The notes beneath the pieces are model-generated. The model ran no database searches. It had not been told where the DNA came from and worked only from the letters and a program-made list of their open reading frames with translations. Shown one piece after another: positions 43,827 through 50,845 of a DNA stretch of 50,845 bases. Source of the stretch: Candidatus Poribacteria bacterium. GTDB lineage: Bacteria; Poribacteria; WGA-4E; WGA-3G. Numbering within the stretch: position 1 is the stretch's first letter; the number at the start of each line of letters is the position of its first letter. The stretch covers positions 1-50,845 of the forward strand of contig JAJDTJ010000076.1 in assembly GCA_022827225.1 (NCBI GenBank), read 5' to 3'. Both the position numbers and the translations under genes were made by a program.

Positions 43827-45566
43827 TTGCAAAAGGAAGACGACGTTCAACTAATCCGCAAAATTTTATCGGGCGATGACGCCGCGTTTAGCATCTTAGT
43901 GAATAAGTACCAAAAGAGCGTTCATGCCCTGGCATGGCGGAAGATCCAGGATTTTCACCACGCGGAAGAGATTATGCAAGATACCTTCCTTAGGGCATAC
44001 AAAAAACTTCCGACGCTCAAGAATCCGAATCAATTCGCTGGTTGGCTCCATGTCATCGCAAATCGGCTTTGTATTGATTGGATACGAAAGCAAAATCGGA
44101 TGCAAGAGCAGAAACTTGTGGTCCAATCGTTGGAAGACACACGTCCGGCAGAGATCGAGGCATCTTCCTACACACATCATGTGTCGGAACAGCGGATGGT
44201 AGAGAAAACCGAACGTTATCACGAACTCGTGAAAAGGCTTTTGGAAAAACTGCCAGAGAATGAACGAGCGGTTGTAACACTCTACTATCTTGACGAAATG
44301 TCGACGAAAGAGATCGGCAAATTCATGGGCGTGTCGGTGAATACAATCACGAGCCGACTCCAACGCGCGCGAAAGCGTCTGCGAACAGATCAAGAACTTT
44401 TAGGTCAAGAATTCTTTGGTCATCTACAACTATCAGATAATCTGAAGGAGAATATCATGAGTCAATTAGAGCAACTTCGGAGCAAGTTCGATGCATTCAT
44501 GGCACAGGTAAAATCCGACCCCGCATCACGGGCGGGTATTCTTACAGAAGCCTGTAACGAGATTGAAGATGCACTTAAGGGTGAAATCACGCCTGAATTG
44601 GTGCACCTTGCTGCCGATGAGATATACCCCTATATGGGCAAACTCGGCATGGAAAAACGGACATCTCTACTCCGTAAGTATATGGATGACGCACCAGATG
44701 ATGCAGAGCGTTTCTGGTCGCATCAGGGATTAGTCTATAGTCTCGCTTCTCTTGAAAGAAATCGAGAAGCTATTGAGGAACACGCTCGGCTTTACCGTTG
44801 GACGTGCCAGCACTTGTCAGATAAATATGTGTTGGAGGCAGCCTCCAACTCGAAGGTGGCTGGATGTTGGGCAGCGGAAGATCGTATTGATGACTGGATT
44901 CAACTATACAATGAAGCCTCTGAACGCTTAGAGAACCCTGGCGTGAGTTACCACAGTCGTGGCGAGTTCCTGCAAAACGGAGCAGATGTCCTACGAGGCA
45001 ACGACAGGTTCGATGAAGCACTCCTTAAAATAGAAAAATTGGAACGTGCTAACAACGAACCCGATTCAGAGCATTATTTTCAATTCTGGTTGATTGCGAA
45101 AGAAAACCGACTTCTCATGTACGGAAAACAGGGAGATTGGGATCGTTTCGATCAAATTTTTACGGAAGTGCGTACATACCTGGAAGGAGAGTTGAAGAAA
45201 CGGGACGCGGGTCAACCTGTAAATCTCAGCAACCTTATGTGGCTCGCTCACGATATCGGTTGTTGTCTGTTGTGGTCTAAGAAGTATAACGAGGCGAGAC
45301 ATTTCCTACAAGTCGCCCTTGATTTGGAAGATAACAACGATTATGGACACTTCCAACTTGCCGCAAGCATCTGGGCTTCTGAGAAGGACAGGGAAAAGAC
45401 TTTACATCATCTAAAGGTCGCTCAGGATTACTATGTGCGAAATCCTTATAATCAGGATACGTACTACCCGACCTTCCTTGAAACACCCGAATTTTCGGAT
45501 GTAAGGGATGATCCAGAGTTTTTGAAGGTTCTCGGACAAAAGTCAGAAGGCAATGAAACTTCTTGA
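43827..45566 (+). CDS. ECF sigma factor with a long helical (TPR-like) C-terminal extension (579 aa)
   Basis: Residues 1-190 are an ECF sigma factor: region 2 (AFSILVNKYQKSVHALAWRKI...HAEEIMQDTFLRAYKKL..FAGWLHVIANRLCIDWIRKQ) and region 4 (LLEKLPENERAVVTLYYLDEMSTKEIGKFMGVSVNTITSRLQRARKRL). The remaining 390 residues are helical repeats resembling TPRs (AIEEHARLYRWTCQHL, ALLKIEKLERA, NEARHFLQVALDL), likely a sensing or interaction arm replacing an anti-sigma factor, since none is encoded nearby. The start is TTG, with GGAGG 6 bases upstream. It overlaps the permease gene by 14 bases, so sigma factor and transporters form one operon. Confidence 0.92.
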   Translation: MQKEDDVQLIRKILSGDDAAFSILVNKYQKSVHALAWRKIQDFHHAEEIMQDTFLRAYKKLPTLKNPNQFAGWLHVIANRLCIDWIRKQNRMQEQKLVVQSLEDTRPAEIEASSYTHHVSEQRMVEKTERYHELVKRLLEKLPENERAVVTLYYLDEMSTKEIGKFMGVSVNTITSRLQRARKRLRTDQELLGQEFFGHLQLSDNLKENIMSQLEQLRSKFDAFMAQVKSDPASRAGILTEACNEIEDALKGEITPELVHLAADEIYPYMGKLGMEKRTSLLRKYMDDAPDDAERFWSHQGLVYSLASLERNREAIEEHARLYRWTCQHLSDKYVLEAASNSKVAGCWAAEDRIDDWIQLYNEASERLENPGVSYHSRGEFLQNGADVLRGNDRFDEALLKIEKLERANNEPDSEHYFQFWLIAKENRLLMYGKQGDWDRFDQIFTEVRTYLEGELKKRDAGQPVNLSNLMWLAHDIGCCLLWSKKYNEARHFLQVALDLEDNNDYGHFQLAASIWASEKDREKTLHHLKVAQDYYVRNPYNQDTYYPTFLETPEFSDVRDDPEFLKVLGQKSEGNETS

Positions 45567-46812
45567 TGCTATCGCCGCGGGTGTAAAACCGCTTTCGGAA
45601 AATAAGCTCCGTGCCGGATTGTCCATTCTCGGCATCTTCATCGGAATTGCCGGTGTGTTATGCATGGTCGCTATCGGCGATGGTGCGAAAAGAATCCTCG
45701 TCGAAGACATTGAAAAGCTCGGCGGGGCAAATCAACTCACACTCTGGACGCGCATGTCCACTTTCAAACGTGGACGGCCCCGGCGCACCACCGAACGATA
45801 CACCGTTGAAGACGCTTACGCGATTGAGGCAGAATGCCCTGAGGTCCTATATGTCTTGCCGAATCACGAAAATTATGAAATCTTGGTTACCAGTCAAGAC
45901 GGGAGTCAAACCCGGGCACTTTTAGAAGCTTCTACTGCAGACTATGCTCGCGGCATGGGATGGGAGCTACAAGCCGGCAGATTTCTCACCGAAAACGATA
46001 TAGAGACCGCAGCGCAAGTCTGCGTTTTGGGGTCCGGTGCGGCTACCGATTTGTTTGGAGAAGCCTCTCCAGTTGGGCAAGAGGTAAAGGTTCGGTATCA
46101 TTGGTGAACACCATTACGGATGCGCGTTGTGGGGGTGATGAAGCCCAAAGGGCGCAGCCTCACTTGGATCTATTGCTTGGATGATGCCATCTGTCTTCCA
46201 TTGACAACCTATCAACAACGACTTGAAGGCATAAACCACGTTGAACACTTGATTGTCTTTTTTCAAAAGGGTGCCGATTTTAACAGTATTGTTGCTTCTG
46301 CCAAGGATACGCTGCGTAAAAGACACCGCGGACAGGATGATTTTATCGGGTACTATGTACCGCAACTGACGTTCCATCGGCTGGAGCACATCCAAAAGGT
46401 GATAAAAATCGCCTTGGGTAGCATCGCCGGTTTCTCGTTGTTCGTCAGCGGTATCGGCATCATGAATATATGCCTCGTCTCTGTCGGTGAAAAGACACGA
46501 GAGATCGGTTTACGAAAATCGGTCGGGGCGAAACAGACTGACATTTTCTATCAGTTCTTGTCAGAATCTATTTGTCTCTGTTTGTGTGGCGGGCTGCTTG
46601 GCATTGTAGGCGGTTGGGGTGCAGCACAGGGGATGTCACGGCTGGCAGTCCGGATTGTACCGGTCGTAGAGACGTGGCCCGTCGTCCTCTCCTTTTCGTG
46701 GATATTGGCTTCTGTTATTTTCTCGATTGTTATGGGTGTGGGGTTCGGTGTCTATCCTGCGATGCGGGCAGTGCAGCTTTCACCTGTCGACGCGCTCCAC
46801 ACCGAGAATTAG
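45553..46812 (+). pseudogene. MacB/FtsX-type ABC permease interrupted by an in-frame TGA
   Basis: The N-terminal part (45553-46107) has the first transmembrane helix (LRAGLSILGIFIGIAGVLCMVAIGDGAK) and the periplasmic MacB-core domain (AGRFLTENDIETAAQVCVLGSGAATDLFGEASPVG). The C-terminal part (46120-46812) continues the core (MRVVGVMKPKGRSL) and has the three FtsX helices (GIGIMNICLVSVGEKTREIGLRKSVGAK). Both are in the same frame, separated only by TGA at 46105-46107 (context TGG TGA ACA). A single base change would restore a 419-residue protein. The pieces may also be translated separately by reinitiation at the ATG at 46120. No partner MacB-like ATPase is adjacent, unusual for this permease family. 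Confidence 0.8.
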
Positions 46813-46884
46813 CATTTACATACGGATACGGTTTGTAACCCGTCAATCCGCTGGCATATAAGTGATTGTAGGTTTTACGATAAC

Positions 46885-48735
46885 ATGGAACAACACAAAG
46901 AATCTGATATCCAACTTGAACAGTGGAATCCTCCCGTAAAAGAATGGGGTCCAGTATACAAAGCGATTTTCCGCGCCTTCGGCATGATATGGCACGCAGG
47001 AAAAATTGAGACAGTCGTCCTGTTTTTCTTAATGCTCATCCAAGGTGTGTTACCTGTCTTCATTCTTTACCTAAGCAAGGATGCTATTAATATGGTCATC
47101 GCTATCGCTGATACGAACGAGCAGAGTTTTTGGAACGCGGGGCCACTCTTGCTCGCATTAGCACTCGCTACAGTCGTCATGCAAATAATGGAACCGATTT
47201 TCCTTCTGGTGAAAAGCGTCCTTGGCGATAAGATGCGTCGGTATGTGGTACTCCGCGTCATGGAAACTGCCAACCAACATCCAGGCATCGCACATTTTGA
47301 AGATCCAAAACTGCATGACCAACTTCAAAGGGTTCGGCATGTTGAAGGAAGTAGTGCCGACTTAGTTATCTACGCCTTTCAGGCAGGAAGTGATTTTTGG
47401 GCACTGATTTCCGTAGCCGTCTTCCTGTCCTTGTTTCATCTACTGGCACCCCTCCTTCTAATGCTTTGTGCCCTACCCTACGCCTTGGCACACTATAAAT
47501 ACGCAAATCTCTTTGGAATTGCACTTCAATTTCAAACACCCGAAGCCCGAAAACTCGATTACTTTAGAAATCAGTTCCTCTCTCACGATACCGCCAAAGA
47601 TGTGCGTATTTTTGGGCTACACAATTTCTTTTTCGGAAAGTATCGGCGCATCTTTACTCAGATCCTCGGCGTACTCTGGTCTGTCCGAAAGCGTGAGTTT
47701 CGGACGCTTTCACTCTATGCCTTATTAGGTGGTGCTGCTGTGTGTGCCGTTTATGTCTCCCTCTTTCGACAAACGATCCGCGGCGAGTTAAGTGTCGGTG
47801 AACTCACTGCCTACGCTGGTGCTGTCCTTGTCATCTGGACGAGCATGAGCACTTCCCTCTTTAACTTCGCCTTTATGCACCGCACTGGAAGCTTTTTAAC
47901 CCACCTTTATGACTTTTTAAGAAGAAAACCAGTGATAAAAATGGTCCCCAAAGAATTCGCTAAACCGGCACCCCGTCCCTTTCAAAAAGGCCTTGAATTG
48001 AGAAACGTCTCTTTTACTTACCCCAACACAGACCGAAAGATTTTGGACGGGATCTCCTTGAACATTTACCCTGGGGAGACTGTTGCCATCGTTGGAAAAA
48101 ACGGTGCCGGAAAAACAACCTTAGTCAAATTAATCACACGAATGTATGACCCGAGTGAGGGAGACATTCAGCTCGATAATGTTCCTATCCACCACTATGA
48201 TCTGGACGATCTACGCTCGCAAATGAGTGTCGTCGATCAGGGGTTTCTCAAGTATCAACTCAGTGCCCAAGAAAATATCGGACTCGGCAATGTTGACCGA
48301 CTTTCTGAATTAGACGACATCAAAGCAGCGGCTGAAAAAGCCGGGGCCGATTTTATTAACCAACTTCCAAACGGATATGAAACTATCCTCTCGCGTCAGT
48401 TTGAAGACGGCACAGAACTCTCAGGTGGACAATGGCAAAAAATCGCGCTCGCTCGCGCCCTCACCCGAGACGCACAACTCCTCATCTTGGATGAACCCAC
48501 CGCAGCCCTTGATGTCCGCAGTGAGCACGATCTCTATACCCGATTTCAGGAATTAACAAAAGAGAAAACAACCGTCCTGATCTCTCATCGCATGTCAACC
48601 GTTCGTATGGCAGAACGAATCCTCGTCCTTGATGACGGAAAAGTGATCGAAGAAGGGACTCACGAAGAATTGATGAAGGACAACGGATTATATGCCCGAC
48701 TCTACACCCTCCAAGCGGAACATTACGATGTTTAA
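46885..48735 (+). CDS. ABC exporter half-transporter, permease fused to ATPase, first (616 aa)
   Basis: An N-terminal six-helix exporter domain (about 30-340) is followed by an ATPase with Walker A GKNGAGKTTLV (near 403-413), signature LSGGQWQKIALARAL, Walker B LLILDEPTAALD and H-loop LISHRMSTVRMA. The Q-loop is atypical (VVDQGFLKYQLSAQENIGLGN). Relatives export lipids, peptides or drugs; no peptidase C39 domain precedes it. It overlaps the next gene by 8 bases and the two are likely to form a heterodimer. It is the third gene after the ECF sigma factor. Confidence 0.93.
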   Translation: MEQHKESDIQLEQWNPPVKEWGPVYKAIFRAFGMIWHAGKIETVVLFFLMLIQGVLPVFILYLSKDAINMVIAIADTNEQSFWNAGPLLLALALATVVMQIMEPIFLLVKSVLGDKMRRYVVLRVMETANQHPGIAHFEDPKLHDQLQRVRHVEGSSADLVIYAFQAGSDFWALISVAVFLSLFHLLAPLLLMLCALPYALAHYKYANLFGIALQFQTPEARKLDYFRNQFLSHDTAKDVRIFGLHNFFFGKYRRIFTQILGVLWSVRKREFRTLSLYALLGGAAVCAVYVSLFRQTIRGELSVGELTAYAGAVLVIWTSMSTSLFNFAFMHRTGSFLTHLYDFLRRKPVIKMVPKEFAKPAPRPFQKGLELRNVSFTYPNTDRKILDGISLNIYPGETVAIVGKNGAGKTTLVKLITRMYDPSEGDIQLDNVPIHHYDLDDLRSQMSVVDQGFLKYQLSAQENIGLGNVDRLSELDDIKAAAEKAGADFINQLPNGYETILSRQFEDGTELSGGQWQKIALARALTRDAQLLILDEPTAALDVRSEHDLYTRFQELTKEKTTVLISHRMSTVRMAERILVLDDGKVIEEGTHEELMKDNGLYARLYTLQAEHYDV

Positions 48736-50542
48736 AAAACTACTTTCTTGGAAAACACTGGTCGTCAATACTGTGAAAATGAGTCTGAAGGTCCTTGTCT
48801 TCGCTTGGCAAACTTCAGCCAAACGCACCTCTTTACTTTTGCTGTTTCTTGTTATTTCGAGCAGCCTTCCGGCGACTTCCGCGTTGCTGCTCAATTACCT
48901 CGTCAACGATGTCGTAGCCATCGTAAAGACCGGAACCCCGCTGGAGAGGACAACCATCTTTCTGGGTATCGGTTGTATCCTCTGTAACATCCTCCCCTTC
49001 GTTATGAATCCAGCAGCAGAGGTTGTCCGCTCTACGCTTTCAGATCTGCTCATTTCCGATATAGACGAACAGGTCATGAAAAAAGCATCGCAACTCACCG
49101 GACTGGCATACTTTGATGAAAGCGAATTTTACGATCAACTCCGCTTCCTCAGAGAAAACTCAACGCTCCTTGAAGGCATGCTCTGGGTGCTGTCAGCCAC
49201 CATTAGCAACAGCATTACGCTCATCTCCCTCTTAGGTTTGACGATAACTATCAGCCCCTTCATCCCAATTGCGATGGTTCTTGTTGCTTTACCGCACCTC
49301 TTCGCAGAATATCGCCATCACCAATACGCCTTTGACACCCGTTGGGAGCAGCTTCCAGAATCCCGCCAATTGGGATACTTTCATGGACTCCTTTTTAATA
49401 TTGAGTCCGTAAAAGAGATAAAACTCTTTAACCTGGGTGGCTACTTTACCAACCGGTACCGCGAACTTTTTGACACGCTTTTCAAACGATTCCTATCTGT
49501 GAGAATCTCACACACCAAAATTACCTTGCTTTTTACACTCTTACACGGCATCGGACTCACACTTCTTTACATCTACGTTGTGCTGGTCGCGTTTCAAGGA
49601 AAGATTACCGTCGGCGAGGTAGCGATGTATTTTTCGATTGTGAGTGGCTTGCAAGCGTCGTTCTGGGACTTAACTCTGAAAATTGGGAATCTGACCGGTT
49701 CCACAATAGAGTTTCATACGTTATCGTCCTTTTTTGAGCTGGCACCGACCCTGAAAACCGCCGAGGCACCTCAGACGTTTTCTCACATTAACCGAGCCGT
49801 TGAGTTTCGGAACGTCTCTTTCCGTTATCCGGGACGTGAGAACACCGTATTTAATGATGTCTCCTTCTCAATAAAAGCTGGAGAGACACTCGCCATTGTT
49901 GGTGAAAACGGTGCTGGCAAAACCACGCTTATAAAACTCCTCTGCCGTTTTTATGACCCAACATCAGGGCAGATATTCATTGATGATGTCCCCTTACATC
50001 AGTATTGCGTCGAGAGTTTACGCCAGAAAATTGCCCCAGTCTTTCAGGATTTCTCACACTTTTTCCTGACCGCGGGGGAAAACATCGGTATCGGGAATGT
50101 AACGCAGATCCACAACGACACCGCGGTAATTCAGGCGGCAGCGCAAGGTCAAGCAGATACCATCGTTTCACAACTATCTGACGGCTATGAGACCTTACTC
50201 GGACGGCATTTTGATGGTGGCACCGATTTATCCGGTGGGGAGTGGCAGAAAATTGCCATCTCGCGTGCCTTCATGAGAGACGCACAAATTTTAATCTTGG
50301 ATGAACCGACAGCCGCTCTCGATGCAGAATCCGAATACGCCCTCTTTCAACGTTTCAAAACGCTTACACAGGGCGTGACAACGTTGTTAATCTCCCACCG
50401 CTTCTCGACAGTCCGTATGGCAGACAGGATTCTTGTTATTGACGAAGGGAAAATTCTTGAGGAAGGCACCCACGAACAACTGATGAACAAAGGCGGTAGG
50501 TATGCCACACTCTATCAAATGCAGGCAAAAAAATATCAGTAA
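48728..50542 (+). CDS. ABC exporter half-transporter, second (604 aa)
   Basis: Same architecture as its neighbour: six-helix domain, then Walker A GENGAGKTTLI, signature LSGGEWQKIAISRAF (LSGGE instead of LSGGQ), Walker B ILILDEPTAALD and H-loop LISHRFSTVRMAD. The Q-loop here is conventional (IAPVFQDFSHFFLTAGENIGIGN). The start at 48728 (MFKKLLSWKTL) is preferred to 48692. The two genes share the whole layout and the 'xxHEQLMNKGGxYATLYxMQAxxY' ending, so they arose by duplication. Confidence 0.93.
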   Translation: MFKKLLSWKTLVVNTVKMSLKVLVFAWQTSAKRTSLLLLFLVISSSLPATSALLLNYLVNDVVAIVKTGTPLERTTIFLGIGCILCNILPFVMNPAAEVVRSTLSDLLISDIDEQVMKKASQLTGLAYFDESEFYDQLRFLRENSTLLEGMLWVLSATISNSITLISLLGLTITISPFIPIAMVLVALPHLFAEYRHHQYAFDTRWEQLPESRQLGYFHGLLFNIESVKEIKLFNLGGYFTNRYRELFDTLFKRFLSVRISHTKITLLFTLLHGIGLTLLYIYVVLVAFQGKITVGEVAMYFSIVSGLQASFWDLTLKIGNLTGSTIEFHTLSSFFELAPTLKTAEAPQTFSHINRAVEFRNVSFRYPGRENTVFNDVSFSIKAGETLAIVGENGAGKTTLIKLLCRFYDPTSGQIFIDDVPLHQYCVESLRQKIAPVFQDFSHFFLTAGENIGIGNVTQIHNDTAVIQAAAQGQADTIVSQLSDGYETLLGRHFDGGTDLSGGEWQKIAISRAFMRDAQILILDEPTAALDAESEYALFQRFKTLTQGVTTLLISHRFSTVRMADRILVIDEGKILEEGTHEQLMNKGGRYATLYQMQAKKYQ

Positions 50543-50558
50543 ATATCTACAAATTTCA

Positions 50559-50583
50559 AATGTCTGCCAATTTGGCAGACATT
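50559..50583 (+). terminator. Hairpin after the ABC exporter genes
   Basis: AATGTCTGCC and GGCAGACATT form a perfect 10-bp stem with an AATTT loop. There is no T run afterwards, so it may end transcription weakly or be an mRNA 3' stabiliser. Confidence 0.45.
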
Positions 50584-50616
50584 CCCTCGGGATTACGTCT
50601 ATTTCAAGCGTTAATA

Positions 50617-50633
50617 TTGGCATAAATATTGCA
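50617..50633 (+). promoter_or_regulatory. Sigma-54-type (-24/-12) promoter
   Basis: TTGGCATAAATATTGCA has GG and GC separated by exactly ten bases, the diagnostic spacing, and matches TTGGCA-N5-TTGCA. It points to the right, out of the window, so the controlled gene is not seen. Confidence 0.55.
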
Positions 50634-50845
50634 TGCTATTCAATATTACTAAAGTTTGGACAATTTTTGTAGAATAGGCTGTTGGTCTCCTGTTCATTCT
50701 TTTGTAGAATAACCCAAGTTGCTACCTTTATCCAAATAGCTGCTTTATACTCGTTGCGATAACAAACAAAAGCACTTTCAACTCAAAACCGGCTGCTGAC
50801 ACCGCATGAATCGACTTGGGGAAAAGTTGTTCAATGAGACTGATT

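Larger units (their letters stand above)
50543..50845. other. 303-bp AT-rich region at the right edge
   Basis: It contains the hairpin at 50559-50583, a sigma-54-type promoter at 50617-50633 and two copies of TTTGTAGAATA (near 50668 and 50700). A possible start codon, ATG at 50806, opens a frame that reaches the window end, but 13 codons are too few to judge. Confidence 0.5.

Noticed and set aside
46105..46107. TGA as selenocysteine or tryptophan codon
   Set aside because: TGA ends other intact genes in the window, the position is not a known Sec site, and no selenocysteine insertion hairpin is seen just downstream.
1..50845. CRISPR array, tRNA or rRNA genes
   Set aside because: I saw no regularly spaced direct repeats with unique spacers and no tRNA-like or rRNA-like conserved stretches.

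Overview
The window looks like a chromosomal piece from an uncultivated Gram-negative bacterium. It has an alpha-2-macroglobulin/PBP1C pair, lipoprotein-like signals, a type II pseudopilin and moderate GC. The gene mix (PhyH-type dioxygenases, enolase-superfamily enzymes, a UPF0261/Tm-1-like protein, LamG and YWTD-propeller proteins, HEAT-repeat lipoproteins, short dispersed palindromes) resembles what I know of Candidatus Poribacteria and related lineages. That placement is inference; no rRNA or tRNA gene is visible here. Promoters are classical: several TTGACA-N17-TATAAT-like sites sit where genes need them.

Left part (1-13.2 kb): the 5' end of an IS982-like transposase runs off the left edge. 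It is followed by a periplasmic-defence/cell-wall pair, an alpha-2-macroglobulin-like protein and penicillin-binding protein 1C overlapping by 4 bp, and then a YWTD beta-propeller protein. DUF423 lies on the other strand. An EF-G-like paralogue with its own promoter follows, and then a PD-(D/E)XK-like protein.

Central-left part (13.6-23.4 kb): two divergent operons are driven from a shared 300-bp promoter region near 17.68 kb. Leftward are an orphan GspG-like pseudopilin, an enolase-superfamily protein, a LamG protein and an aldehyde dehydrogenase. Rightward are an SDR epimerase/dehydrogenase, a UPF0261 protein and a PhyH dioxygenase. Together they suggest sugar or sugar-acid catabolism. Next, on the minus strand, are a small secreted protein, a TolB-like propeller and a sigma-factor-like protein with a cysteine-rich N-terminus.

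Central part (23.4-38 kb): the minus strand carries a GNAT acetyltransferase, a 7TM-sensor SpoIIE/PP2C phosphatase and a PhyH-Nudix fusion, ending at a strong terminator. On the plus strand is a tight three-gene cassette: DUF488, a second DUF488, and a dual-OB/RecQ/double-HRDC helicase. It has a near-leaderless promoter and is my best candidate for an under-described nucleic-acid-processing or defence system. It converges on an AAA ATPase with a C-terminal PD-(D/E)XK domain. Upstream of that ATPase on the minus strand is a tight operon: enolase-superfamily enzyme, mnmA, a protein built of 16 consecutive Gly-initiated pentapeptides, and miaA.

Right part (37.7-50.8 kb): two tandem paralogous HEAT-repeat lipoproteins, each with its own promoter; a divergent secreted M14-type metallopeptidase; then a plus-strand transport locus of an ECF sigma factor with a long helical extension, a MacB/FtsX-type permease interrupted by an in-frame TGA, and two half-size ABC exporters that probably form a heterodimer. 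The right edge carries a good sigma-54-type (-24/-12) promoter reading out of the window.
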